Shown here: in pieces, positions 13,216 to 25,345 of the stretch
Position numbering within the stretch: position 1 is the first letter of the stretch
Layout of the letters: each line of letters begins with the position of its first letter
Assembly (NCBI RefSeq): GCF_028453695.1
Contig: NC_135778.1
Location: 38,583,985 to 38,647,984, forward strand
Reading direction: 5' to 3'
DNA length: 64,000 bases
From: Augochlora pura
Lineage: Eukaryota; Arthropoda; Insecta; Hymenoptera; Halictidae
Notes under the pieces: model-generated
What the model saw: the letters and a program-made list of their open reading frames with translations, nothing else
Told to the model about the DNA's origin: nothing
The model's database searches: none
Translations under genes and position numbers: made by a program

Positions 13216-16200
13216 TATAATATCGATAAAGTATTAATATCAAAGCTAACTGAATAAAAAAAAAATAAAAATACAAAGAAGATGAAAGAAGTGTCAATGC
13301 AATGATCGAGATGTACAGTTATTTCAAGTACTGTAGACTATAGCGGACCGCGCAACGTGAGCAGACGCACGGTGGACAGTCGGAGAGCGGAGGCAGACGT
13401 TTTATCGTTCACCGACGAGGCGACGGCGAACGATACCGTTGGCAAAAATGTTCAGGACTGGAAAGGAGTGCATCGCGCGTCTGGAGATCTCGGAGTAGCC
13501 CCAGACGTATCGAATGAAATCGAAAACGATCATCTACGGGCGCGATAGACACCGGGACTCGTCCACGGCGCAAGGTCGTTTTATCTCTCCTCTGTCCTCT
13601 CTCTTCTGTCTCCCCCCCTCTCTCTCTTCATCTCCCTCTTGCTCTCTTTCTCTTTTCATCTTTCTTTCTCTTACTCTTGCTCTCTTTCTCTTTCTTTTCG
13701 TCTCTCTTTCTCTTTCTTTTCATCTCTCTTTCTCTTACTCTTCGTCTCTCTTTCTCTCTTTCTCTCTCGCCGGGTGCCCGACGTACTTTCATTTCGCCGG
13801 TCCGCGCCGGCGTGTCGTTCGCGACCGTTTATGGCTATTAAATTAAATTCCACATCCGTCAGCCGGTTCTCGCACAGGCCGCGACGGTCGAAACGCAGAA
13901 CGTAGAATGCGCGTGCTACATACTATACAGACGGCAGGCCGGCGGGCCATTATTCAAGTTTTATCGGAATCGCGGGTAAAACGGCTGCGCGCGCGACTCC
14001 GCGGAGGAGAAATCTCTCTCGGGCCGGCGTTTAAAACGTCCGCGGAAGGCTGATTTAGCGGCCGGGAATTGTTCGCCGGGTAATTTGCAACGATCGCGTT
14101 TCATTGCGCGGGTACAAGAGAGGACCAGGGCGCAGCCGTTTTCCGCGCGAAGTAGCGAGATCGACGAGACAGGGTCCCCGATATACGCGGTCTTCGGTCC
14201 GGTCCTTCCCCGTTCGAAGGAATTAAAATTACCCGCGGACATTTCGACTTTCACGCGGCGATTTCACAGTGTTACGTGAGCAATTTCAGTAATATCGACC
14301 GGCTACAGGTGAAATGTCTCTCCTCCCGAGGCGGTTTCCCCAAGGGGGACGCCGCCATCTTGGATGGAGCGGCTCGGCTCGCCGTGAACTTTGCCACGGG
14401 ATGATTTTGCGGAAAAATTGTTTTATTTTGATGCGATTGAAAGTTTTATTTTATCTTAATTAATATTAATAGATAACTAATAACTGTTTAGAATAATTCA
14501 CGTCGGGCCGTTATTTCTAACATCGTTATTTGATAATTGAAATAACATCGGCGCTTCTAAAATAATAATTTCTTTTGCTGCGAATGAAAAGAAAGAAATA
14601 ATCTATATATCAATTATATATCGTAAATTAATTTTCAAATTATTTCAACTTATTTTGGAAGATTTCTCTAAATTTTTTAATTGATACATTTAATTTTGCG
14701 ATATTTAGCAGATTATTTTGAATACCAGATTATTTTGCTATAAACTGAAAATATCTTTTTTGTGATAAATCTTACGGATTCTTCATAAGGAAGACTATTT
14801 AGTTAACGATGCATTTCACTGACAGGTGTTCGATGCAACAAGACTTTATATTTTTAACCTTTTGGCGTCAAGTATGTAGGCCTTGCCAGCGCGAACGACA
14901 CCCGGCGACCTGACATTCTAATCTGAAAATGATATTCAGGCACGCGGATAATCAGCTTAAAATGACTGGCTTGTGCAATCTTCGAATTTTTTAATAACGC
15001 TTCTCGTAATTCTAATTGAATGAAAATTACCGAAATTCTACTTATTTTAATTTCATTTATTTTATTTGTCCTTTTTGTCTTTTAGTGTTTTAGGTTATGT
15101 TTAATCCCTGGCATTAGTATGTCACCGACGCGGTGATACTATACAGTATTACATACATTATATAATATTATATACTATATACAGTAGAACTTCGATTATT
15201 TGAATTCAAAATTGATAATTAATTTCTTTTTAATTTTAATTTGATTTTAATTTCTTTTTTCATTTTCGATGAAATATTAATATAACAGTAAAGGATGATA
15301 ATTCGAGGCTTAATGGAGGATCGTATATGATTACATCGTCATTTCTTGCAATGATCAAAAACCTAATAAAAATCATTTTCAGTATAATAATTAACTTTTG
15401 CCTAGAAAAATCGCAATTTTCGCACTATTTCCTCCGAATTTCCTACAAAAATATATCCACCATAGAAATCTTCCTATTGCTAAGGATTAATTATCAAAGG
15501 TGCGTCTACCTTTCCTTATCTTTTTCTATATCTCCAATCACCGCACTGAAATCTCCTCGCAACTGAAATCGCGACAGGTGAAGGCAAAACAATTCGTATA
15601 AGTTATTCACCGCGTGTAATCCCATTCGTTGGAATCGCGACGCGAGACGGACGTCCTCCTTCGCTAATCAGAAACGTAGATAGGTGACCAGACGGTAGGC
15701 GAGAAAAATAGTGGCGTAGACACGCCAAGACATCCCTGGAGCCATGTGTGCGCGCGCACTGGGAATAAAGTTATGCCGGGCACGCACCTCTCTCCGCTCA
15801 GAACACAGAGAATCGTCCTGCTTCCTCGTGAATTTCAATTTCGAGACGCCTTCCTGCCGATCCTTGACGTTTCTTTATCATGAAAAGAGCTACTAGTACC
15901 GTGATTATTTATTTGAATTTTTTACTCGAATCTCTTTCTTGCGATTTCCTTCGTTATTAACATATTGAGCGTCGACTTAATTTAATAATTAGGTAATTTA
16001 ATAATTGACCGCCGAGAATCGACTATTACAATTTTCGTATGGTTAAAACAATTTTATTAATTAAAGCGAAACTGCATGTAATCGAACTATAGCCAACCAG
16101 GAATCGCATAACGGTTGCGAAAATGATTATTTCGCGAACGGAGCGGCAAACACGCGGCCGTCTAAATCTCCTGTTTCGCCTAATCAACTAAAATATAACA

Positions 16201-16888
16201 ATCGGAGGAACATAGTAAATCCTGCAGCCACGGTTGCATCATTTAATGTTCGACGGTGAATTATTCGCGGAATATCGATGTATTTCCGCGTGTTAGAAAG
16301 GAACTTTCGCGAAAGGAAAATGGACAGACCGTCTCTGCCCCCGCCGGTAAACAATTCCTCGACAAGTTGGATACTTTCTAAGGGAAAAAATGTCGGACGA
16401 AATTTCGAAGGCGCTCGCGACGCGAGCTATCGGAACGGGAGTCGATAAACTTCATCCGGGCATGATTTTCATTAAGTCGTCGAACGGAGTCGGTCTCTCG
16501 GGTATGGAGAGCGGCTCCGCGAGCGAATTCCTTTCTCCCGCGAAACGAAACCTAGAGGCGACGGCTTGTCGGAACGCGTGTTCATCGATAAAGCTCGATC
16601 GGCCCGGTGAAAAATCGCGAACGGTGACGTTGTTGACAAATTATGCTCGGCCATGCTGGTATGAAGGTTTTTGTCCGATGCGAAAAGCCTGTTTCTAGCG
16701 ACGTGGCTACCGAATGAGTCACGGCAGAGACCATTTTCGATAGCAATGATATTATATTTAATCTTTTCTGAGTATTGCAATATATAAATTATAAATATTA
16801 TATAGATAAATATTTATAGATATTGTAATATATTTTATCAATTTATTAAAGTATTAGTGCGAACCTTTATGTCAATTTCGCGCAGACT
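13216..16888. other. No gene seen; CpG-rich block at 13.3-14.4 kb
   Basis: Apart from the CT tract, 13330-14400 is CG-dense. 14420-15590 is AT-rich; 15600-16740 is mixed, with two overlapping 102-codon frames on opposite strands at 16390-16780 that have no recognisable content. Confidence 0.55.
13610..13772. repeat. CT-rich pyrimidine tract
   Basis: Repeats of CTCTCTTTCTCTTTCTTTTC type are present. Pyrimidine-only DNA contains no stop codons, which explains the Ser/Leu/Phe-rich plus-strand frames here. Confidence 0.9.
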
Positions 16889-16989
16889 GTATAATATATA
16901 TATTACTAACTGTATTATAGTTATATATTAACTATATTATATTAATTAAAAATTATTAACTATATTGTAGTTAGTAATATATATTATAC
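16889..16989. repeat. Long imperfect AT palindrome
   Basis: The left arm GTATAATATATATATTACTA matches the reverse complement of the right arm TAGTAATATATATTATAC; pairing continues inward for roughly 40 bp per arm with a 2-bp indel and a few mismatches. It could extrude as a cruciform or be an AT-rich foldback remnant. Confidence 0.75.
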
Positions 16990-17089
16990 AACTTTATCGA
17001 TTATAGGTCGGTGTACCTATGGTTTTGTTGAATCATTTAAATGTAAAATTTTCAGTTTTTATATTTCTATCAAAAATTAGAATTTAAAT

Positions 17090-17420
17090 TGCTATTAGAA
17101 CTGTATTACAATTTAAATTGCTATTAAACATGTATTATAATTGAAATTGCTATTAAACATGCATTATAATTGAAATTGCTATTAAAAATCCATTATAACC
17201 TACAATTTCTGTTTCGAATCTATTATAACCTACAATTTCTGTTTCGAATCTATCATAACCTAAATTTCTATTAAAAATCTATTATAACTTAAATTTCTAT
17301 TTCAAATCTATCATAACCTAAATTTCTATTCAAAATCTACTATAATTAAAAATTTGATATAAAAACTATTATAATTTAAAATTTCAATTTAGAATCTATT
17401 ACAATTTAAATTTCCTTTAA
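17090..17420. repeat. Tandem array of ~28-bp AT-rich units
   Basis: Successive variants of AATCTATTATAACCTAAATT plus TCTATT are present in about 11 units. Each carries TATAACCT or TCATAACCT, one mismatch away from the dispersed ACATAACCT motif. Confidence 0.8.
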
Positions 17421-17989
17421 AATTCTACTACATCGCAATTAGTGCTTGTTCCACGGAAAAATATTGCACGCTATCGTACACGTCAATTTGTTATCAGACT
17501 CTGAAACAAAAAATTTCATCCAATCAACGCAACTTGTACCCATAACGGTCCGTTTCGTTGCGATAGTGCAATAGGTTAATTGTTCGCTGATTAGTCGGTA
17601 GACGTACTCGCAGCGGCGGCGGACTGCTTAAGTCAGCTTGGTAATTAAAGAAATGAATCATGCTCTGCAAATTGAATATTTTGCATACGTTAACGTCGTA
17701 CAAATAAAAAATAATAGAATATAAATAACAAAATATATTGCCTTATGCAAAATTAATTTTCCAAAGTACATTAGATTTTGAAATTTCTGCTACTTTAAAT
17801 CTCTGCTTCTTATAACCTAAAAAAAACAGGTTATGATCATCGAACGTAACCGAGTGCAACAGAAAGGTGCTACCGAACGGAATAAAAAAAATGGCGGCGG
17901 TTCCGTACGGAGCACGTTGGAAGAATCGGCGATTGGCAAATATTCGAAAGAACATCCGACAGTGTGGCATAAACTGCGGGGGAGAGGGA

Positions 17990-18007
17990 GGGGGGGGGGG
18001 GGGGGGG
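17990..18007. repeat. G18 homopolymer
   Basis: An uninterrupted run of 18 G follows GGGGGAGAGGGAG. It is a potential G-quadruplex and also a site of probable assembly or length error. Confidence 0.9.
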
Positions 18008-18712
18008 CTGGTTGGGACTAGACCATAAGTCGGATCGGTCTGATTAGAAAGTGGGACAGGTAGACTTGCAACCGCCGGTAGCTGACGCTGTACAGCCCCC
18101 GGGGGCCTTGCCAACCCACACTCGCGAAAGATCCCCCATTTGCGCTCATCAGGAACACGCGTGGGTACACGCACGCGCGTGTGTCTCTCTCCGTTGCCGC
18201 CGCCGATAGCCGTAACCAGCGGCTAGGGATCTTGTAATGTAACGAACACGCGAGCGACAACGCGCTAAATGTTCCTATTGGCTGTTCGCAACGCGAACTA
18301 CATATTATATCGAAACGAAACAAGGATATGCAACTGTTTTTTCCTTTTTTCTTTTTTTTTTTTTATTGCTTACGCAACGATAAACGATACTTAAGACGCG
18401 GTTTTATCGGTGACTCTGTCGGAAGAAAAAGACGCGTTACTTTCACTAACAATTGCGGTGGAATATTTTTTGCACGCTCGGCACGCAGGAATAATAATAA
18501 TAAAACACACAGGAATAAGTAATTAGATCGATATCGAATAATACTGAAAGAGATCCGCGTATGTAATGAGCCTAAAGTCCTTAGATTCGCTACGCGAGCT
18601 TCGCGATAAATAATTCAACGGGAGATCGTAATAACGAGGTGTAATGACGGCGAAGCGACTTTGGATTCGCTGTTATCGTTGTTGTTACATCACTTATTAT
18701 CGTAAATGATAT

Positions 18713-18988
18713 ATTGTATTTATTAGTATCGTATATATTAATTTTGTCTTTATTAATATTGCATTTATTAATATTGTATTTACTAATATTGCGTTTATTA
18801 ATATTGTATTTATTAATATTGCATTTATTAATATTGTATTTATTAATATTGTATTTATTAGTATTGTATTTATTAGTATTGTATTTATTAATATTGTATT
18901 TATTGTATTTATTAATATAGCATTTAGTAATATTGTATTTATTAATATTGTATTTACTAATATTATATTTACTAATATTGTATTAGTA
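18713..18988. repeat. 15-bp tandem array
   Basis: About 18 units of ATTGTATTTATTAAT with minor variants (GCATTT, TACTAAT, TAGTAT) are present. A Leu/Ile/Tyr-rich open frame is a consequence of the 15-bp period. Confidence 0.9.
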
Positions 18989-20256
18989 TTCTCGAATTGA
19001 ATCGCCGATCAGTCCTTCGTTTAATCAGCATTTAAATGTTAAATTTCCTTTCCGTCCTTGGGGCCGCCTTTCGAATCAGAGTTTTTCTATTAACCAGGCA
19101 GGTTGTTCTTAACCGGTAGATTCGTCGCAACGCTGAATATTGCCATTTCAACGTGACTAGTTTACTTGTCGAAAAACTGTTAACTAATTAAAGAAGTTTT
19201 AGAGTATTCTTTAGGTATCATATTATTATGTTATTCGAAATGACTTTAGTTCCATTATTTCATATTTACTTTCCATTCTTTCATTTAGTTTATTTTTTAA
19301 TAAAAGATATTAATATAACACTGCAGCTGTAACAGGAAAAAGACTAAAACATCATTAAAGCTTTTTTTCAAAAAATATTGTACAAGATATTTATAATTGC
19401 TCTGAACCTTGTTCATAGTATAGTTAATCGATTACGCTCAAAAGCAATTTACAGTGTCTACATACTCTGTTTTTATCCCACTGGTTAATCGCATTTACCG
19501 AATAATTGTCGCGCGTACTTTCCACCTTTCCACAAAGGCTCGCGGTTACTTTCACGTCTGTGGACGGCAATTAAATAATTTTTTCCCATGGATATTTTGC
19601 TCAATAAGTTACCAGAACTACCCGCGTAGTTCCGAGTCCGCGCGCGTTTACGATTAAGTAATCGCCGATCGCAACGCGGTTCCGCGGGAAAAAAAGTACT
19701 CGAATTCCCGAAGGCCTGCGGAGAACAGGCGACGGAAGAAATCCCATTGAATCATCACGGTCGGACGTCACGCTCGATCTGATCGTATTTTTACGACGGG
19801 TTCTACCTACGTGCTTCACGCATGAACAATGGCAACGAGACATTCATAAGTATGGACGCGAGCGCGCGCGCAGCCTTTCGAACGTATAAATAAAACATCG
19901 ACACATTGCTCGTTCTGTCAAATAAAAATCTGCATTCCGCGCGTTCGTTCCTGCATAAGCGCATAAGAGACATTATCGTCGTTGAGGGGGGAGAGGAGGA
20001 GGGGAGGAGCAGTCGGGCGCAACCTGCGTTGGCCTTACCCTCACCCCGAGGACGCATAGTTTACACTATTATTAGTCCTGCGAGCACGGTTCGCACTCTA
20101 CCCGCGGATTATCAACGCGTAAATTTCCATCGAATATTTACTGCTTGCACAATTAATTAGTTGCGTTGCAGTCTGTTTGAGGAGTGTGTAAGTATAGTAA
20201 TTGGAGCGATAAGGGTTGTTATTGTGTGGTGGTAAATTTCTCGATTTTTTGTGGAG

Positions 20257-20690
20257 ATATATTATATTACATTATACGTTATACTACCCTATGGTACGTT
20301 ATTCTATGTTCCACTACGATTTTTGTGAATGCATATATTCCTTTTTAAATAAGCTTAACCCTTTCCGAAGTCACTTAATTTATATTTAATAATATATATA
20401 TATATATATATATATAAGACTACATAGGTATATTATAATAAATTTTACATTACCCTACGTTACCCTATATTCAACTATGATATTTATAAATACAGATACT
20501 GTTCTCTAAATATGCCTAACCCTTTCCGAAGTCACTTAATTTATATTTAATAATATACATATATAAGCCTACATACGTATATTATAATAAATAGTACATT
20601 ACCCTACGTTACCCTATATTCCACCACGATATTTATAAATACATATACTGTTCTCTAAATATGCCTAACCCTTTCCAAAGCCGTTTAATT
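20257..20690. repeat. Tandem repeat of ~150-160-bp units, about 2.7 copies
   Basis: The block TAACCCTTTCCGAAGTCACT begins at 20356 and 20517 and recurs with changes at 20666, giving periods of 161 and 149 bp. Each unit holds a TTAATAATATA run, CATTACCCTACGTTACCC and ATATTTATAAATACA. Unit length differs mainly in the (AT)n run at about 20390-20416. Confidence 0.85.
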
Positions 20691-23600
20691 CATCGTTTTA
20701 GTCGTTTCGTGTTCGATCTATCGACGGCCGCCACAAAAACGTAGAAGCCAGCCGGGCAACGAGTAACGTCCACGCACGCGTCAATTAAACCCTGAAATTC
20801 TCCGCCACCCAAGCGGCCCGATAATACCTGATGCAACAGAAAAAGGAAATCGCATTCTTCAAACATGAGAAGTCGAGCACGCGAGTCGCGCTCGTCTACA
20901 TAAATCACGCATAAAAGCACCGGTTCCCGCGTTCCAATCGTGCGCCGCCGCTCGCCCTCGAACCAGCTATTAATTAGAAAAGCTTTAGAACCCGTTAGCG
21001 AGCCGGCGCGGGCCCTGTCCCGCCGAGCCATTGTCTCTCCCCTTCCTCAAGACCGGCGCGGTTATATTCGCTAATTTATCGTTTCCGTTTCCAATCCTCC
21101 GGGAAAACATCACAATTTATCGAGCCGCGCGAAGAATCTCGCCCGTTCGACGGAATAACGCGATCGAGCACGAAAATCGACGACCCAGCAAAGATTCCCG
21201 TTTACACGGTATTCCACGAGATGACGCGGCAAGACCTGCCGGTTCTTTCAGCGCTGACACGCTCTAGGAAATCACGGCGGATCAAAGATCGTTTATCGCG
21301 CGATAATGACATCGTAATTACGGAACGACGGCGTGTCTCGACAATTATCGTTCTATGTCCGTGGAATAAATAACGCGGCGATTGAGAATTTCACGCGGAT
21401 GTTGGCAGACGAGGAAAAAGAGGAGGTGCAAGCAAAAGTCGTTCCTTACGTGGCGCGCACAGCAGCAAATAATTGTCGGACTTGTAATAGAAAAACGTCA
21501 CTAATTAAGAACGTTAAGTTTGCAAAATATGTTCGTAATTTATTGTAGAAATAGAGATGGTAATTATGTGATAATTGGAATACATCTATCTTCCATTTTA
21601 GACACGTATATTGTTTTTAGAAAGAAAACGAAAAACTGAAGAAATTATATGTCACTTTACAGTCACATTTCGTAAAACTAATTATAGTAATTTTGATATA
21701 GTATAATATAATATAATTTATAATTTTGATATAATATAATATAATTTTGATAGTAATTTTGAGTGATAGTAATTTTGTAACTTACTATAAACTACTTCAA
21801 AGGTAACATGAAAGGTCATCAGAAATATAATATAGATAATATAAATAAATATCGAGAAATTAATTAACATTACAGAAAATGTCGAGCAGCAGATCGAAGA
21901 AAAGCGAAAACAATCGGATAATTTGATACAAAGTTTAAAAACCGGTCATTGGAACGCTCTGCTAAACTCGTGTTAAACGAGCGTGCACCATCACGCAACG
22001 AATATATTTAAACAATGAGACGAGGTAAAAAGTCTGGCAAAAACATATAGTGAAATTTCCGTTGCAGCGGATCGCTGCAGCGAGCACAGCCGACGGCGCT
22101 CTTTTTCTTTCTCCGTTGAACAAGTTACCAGTTTTCCATTGCGTATTCACGATTGTCTGCGTTAGGCTCGCGTTATGTAAGCGGACCGTACATGGGACGT
22201 TACGGAGATGGTGGATACCGCGGTAATTATTCTCACCTCGTTACCAATCGGGCGAGAATTCAATAACCTACATTCTTGCTTTATCGCTATTTCTCGTTGC
22301 TATTTCAATATTCTACACGCCTGTTATCTACTATTCCACACACACACACACATATACACATAACCTTCTTCTATTTCCGTAAAAAATCGCACCGCGTTCG
22401 ATCGATCTTTTTCGAACTGGGAGCACAGCGTGTCCGCGCGCTCGCCTTCGCCGCCGGCTCTCGTCGGAGACTTCGACGCGTGGGCAAGCGAGCACATACC
22501 TGGTAATTTCAACGGGCAGATTGCACGGCGCGGCGCGTGACAATGACTTGTCAACGGTGCGACGCGGAAGCACGTTGGCACGGTCCCGCATTTAATCGCT
22601 CGGCTGTCCGTAACGACCGCCTATTAAGATAAATAAATAATTCGTTGGCGATGCGCGTGTCGAACGCTATCGCTTCGGATATTTTTCGTACGTACTTGTA
22701 ATAAATTTTAATAGACGGCTTTAATTGGTGGTAATCGTTTTATCAGTAACATTGTTAACACGTTTATCGATCGAAGATAATTAGTAGTAGCTATAGTATG
22801 TGTTTAATTTGTTATCGCCTGTAATCTTAGTAGCTCGAACGATGATCGACGGCGTGGTTAATATGCTCGTTCACTTTTAAGAAACACGAAGTCGATGGAA
22901 TTTATTGAAAATATTAAATACGAAATATCAAGCTATTTAATATACATATATCAAATACATTTAATTTAATATCGAGTTATTTAATTAAATAACTATATTA
23001 ATTAAATAAAATAGTTGTTATTTTTAAAGTCGTGTTAACTTCTCATGCAATATAAAAGCTATAGTAAAATTTACTTCGTTCGAATGTCTCATCACGACAA
23101 AAGTTAATTTATAAATCGTAAAAGCGAAGAAGCAAGATTTATGAATATCATTATCGAGAAACATATGTCGCGAATAAAATCGCATCAGCGAACATGATTT
23201 TCCTAACATATAAAATCCACAATCTATTACTGCTCCTACTACTTGCATTATCATTACTATAATCATTGCCATTCCTGCAATACCCCGAGGTTGTCAATTT
23301 CTCCCAATTTCGCGAAAAGTTTCTCCGACGGCCTAACGACAAACACGACGCGGAAACAACTCCGAACAAATGATTTATCGTTCACGCGCGCGCAATTACT
23401 ATCCTTCTGCGATATCGCGCGCGCGCGCCTCGCGTATTTACGATGCAACGGATTAACGAGTCAATGGGATTGCACCGAGGGGGGAGAGAGGGTTGAAAAG
23501 GTAACCCGAGGCAAATTAATCGAACGTCTATCGAAGCGGGATAACCTTGCCGCACGGTGGTTGCGGATAATTACCGGGGAAAGTAAACGAATCTCTTGCA

Positions 23601-24060
23601 CACACCGATCCGACTGTGTATGTGTGCGCGCGTCGTGGAAACCTTATATATCCGATGAAATCAATTGGGTCTTATTTCTGGTCCGGTGTTGTCGTATGCT
23701 AATATCGAAAGACCGGAATAGAACCGGAACTTCTGGTCGTGTCGCTCGCGCGATTCCGTTAATAGACTTGACCGTGCAATTAATGTTCAACGCTCCGAGC
23801 CGTTCCCGCGGCGGACGAACGCGCGCGCAGCTCGCTCGCGGAAGTATTCGTGCGAGCTTCGGCCGGCAATTATTTTTATAAGATACAAGGATTTCGTTTA
23901 ACATGTTCGTTTTAAGGATCGCGTGAATCGCGAAACGTTGGAGCGTCCGCTTTACTAAACTATACTTTCGCGAAGACTAAAATCGGTTGGAGTAACGAAG
24001 AAATTAGGAAAAAGTTTTTGTTTTTTAAAATCTCTAACCCTAGCCTCAAATGATAATATA
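20691..24060. other. No gene supported; alternating CpG-rich and AT-rich DNA
   Basis: CG-dense stretches lie at 20700-21330, 22380-22680 and 23280-23940. The last contains a 212-codon forward frame (23243-23881), the longest frame outside simple repeats; it has no recognisable domain and overlaps reverse frames of similar quality. A (CA)n run lies at 22338-22350. Confidence 0.5.
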
Positions 24061-24066
24061 TTCGAT

Positions 24067-24081
24067 GCCTTTTACTATAGA
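24067..24081. repeat. Target-site duplication, left copy
   Basis: The sequence GCCTTTTACTATAGA directly abuts the 5S-derived insert and is repeated exactly at 24189-24203. At least 13 bp are unambiguous duplication; the leading GC could be microhomology with the end of 5S. Confidence 0.8.
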
Positions 24082-24190
24082 ATATCACGTTGCAAAAAAC
24101 CGATTTTCGTCCGATCATCGAAGTTAAACAGCGTTGAGCGTGGTTAGTACTTGGATGGGTGACCGCTTGGGAATACCACGTGCTGTTGGC
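24082..24190 (+). pseudogene. 5S rRNA retropseudogene, 5'-truncated, with target-site duplication
   Basis: The segment matches eukaryotic 5S rRNA from about nucleotide 11 to the 3' end. Recognisable blocks are CGTCCGATCATCGAAGTTAA, then TTAGTACTTGGATGGGTGAC, then CGCTTGGGAATACCACGTG and the terminal TGTTGGC. Differences from the usual insect sequence are mostly transitions, and the body seems to lack large indels. The internal promoter region, including box C around 24144-24166, is largely intact. The first ~11 bases (the 5' strand of helix I) are absent, so helix I cannot form. The 15-mer GCCTTTTACTATAGA occurs immediately before (24067-24081) and again at the 3' end (24189-24203, its first two bases overlapping the end of the 5S sequence). 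A direct repeat flanking a 5'-truncated RNA copy is the mark of LINE-type retroposition. No poly(A) tail is seen. The alternative, a relic of a tandem 5S cluster, does not explain the direct repeats. Confidence 0.85.
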
Positions 24191-24203
24191 CTTTTACTAT
24201 AGA
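24189..24203. repeat. Target-site duplication, right copy
   Basis: This is an exact copy of GCCTTTTACTATAGA following the 5S 3' end. Its T-run would also resemble a Pol III terminator, but it is equally present in the left copy, so it belongs to the target site. Confidence 0.8.
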
Positions 24204-24829
24204 CAATTTGTAACAGAGGATAAACTGTGAATTCTTTGCATTTTTGACCAAAATTCCTAGGTTGACCAATGAGAATATTTTTATATCATTTACAAGTTAT
24301 TAAAATTGTTAAAAGTGTAAAAACATTGCCGAGAATTTTTATTTTGCGCAAGGAATTCGTAGTCTAGTTATAATGGTATGTTGAAGAACGTTGGCATAAT
24401 GCCTGCGCTAATTGTGTTTATTACCCGACGATGTCACATTTCAAATTTTAATGCGATATTGCGTTCGCGCAGGAATGTCCGCGAATTTAGATAGTTGTTT
24501 CGTATGTAACTTTTACCGCTTTAACCGACAGAACCGGAACTTCGAGTCCTTAGTGGAAACTGCACGGTCGCTAGCATACTTGACCGTGCCACCGTTGGAA
24601 ACATTTCATTGCTACAAATGAACGCGATTATGTTACCGGCACGGGATTTTTATATATTCAGTGTTAATATCATTTGCGGAATTCTTCAAATTCGTTAATA
24701 TTATAGTTCAATATCATGTATAGTTTAATATCATATATAGTTTAATATCATATATAGTTCAATATTATATATAGTTTAGTTAAATAATATTTCAATCTCA
24801 TAATTTTTATAAGGTTATGTCAAGGTTTA
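24204..24829. other. No gene seen
   Basis: AT-rich DNA downstream of the 5S pseudogene, with a small TATAGTTTAATATCATA repeat at about 24700-24780 and one AGGTTATGTC motif at 24812. Confidence 0.6.
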
Positions 24830-24985
24830 ATTTTACAATTTAATTACATTGTAATCCAATTTTCGTCATTTAATTACTATGTATTTCAATTTCATAATTT
24901 AATTACACTGCATTTGAATTTCATAATTTAATTACGTTGTATTTCAATTATATAGTAATTCGACTGCGTTGTAATTTCAGTTATG
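24830..24985 (+). repeat. Tandem array, left arm of a mirror-image pair
   Basis: Units of about 28-34 bp such as TTTCATAATTTAATTACATT are present. The array at 25060-25345 carries the reverse complement of the same unit. Confidence 0.75.
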
Positions 24986-25059
24986 CATAATTCAAATCTT
25001 TCAGTTGTTTCATTTGCTATTTATTTCGATCAGCAGTGTAATTAGAACACAATTTAATT

Positions 25060-25345
25060 GACGTACCATGTAATTAAATCGTGAAACTGGAATAGGATGT
25101 AATTAAATTATGAAACGGAAATTAAATGTAATTGAATTATGAGATCGAAATTAAATGTAATTAAATCGTGAAACTGAAATTAAATGTAATTCAATTATGA
25201 AATCAAATAGAATTTAATTCAATGATGAAATCGAAATTAAATTGTAATTCAATGATGAAATCGAAGTTAAATGTAATTCAATCATAAAATCGAAATAAAA
25301 TGTGATTAAATCATAAAATTGAATTACAAATTACAATGTAATTCC
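25060..25345 (-). repeat. Tandem array, right arm of a mirror-image pair
   Basis: Units of about 28 bp such as AATGTAATTCAATTATGAAA are present, the reverse complement of the 24.83 kb array. About 75 bp of unrelated sequence separates the two arrays. Confidence 0.75.

Larger units (their letters stand above)
17421..20256. other. No gene seen
   Basis: Mixed composition. 17580-18320 and 19500-20160 are GC-richer. A 143-codon reverse frame at 17743-18174 owes part of its length to the G18 run (a Pro run) and is unsupported. Confidence 0.55.

Noticed and set aside
14852..15140. TTAACCTTTTGGCGTC at 14854 as a further MITE
   Set aside because: A similar-looking block near 15100 is in direct rather than inverted orientation, so no terminal inverted repeat could be shown.
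23243..23881. 212-codon forward open frame
   Set aside because: It is the longest non-repeat frame, but it has no recognisable domain, starts in AT-rich DNA and runs into CpG-rich DNA, and overlaps comparable reverse frames. A protein search or RNA-seq would decide.
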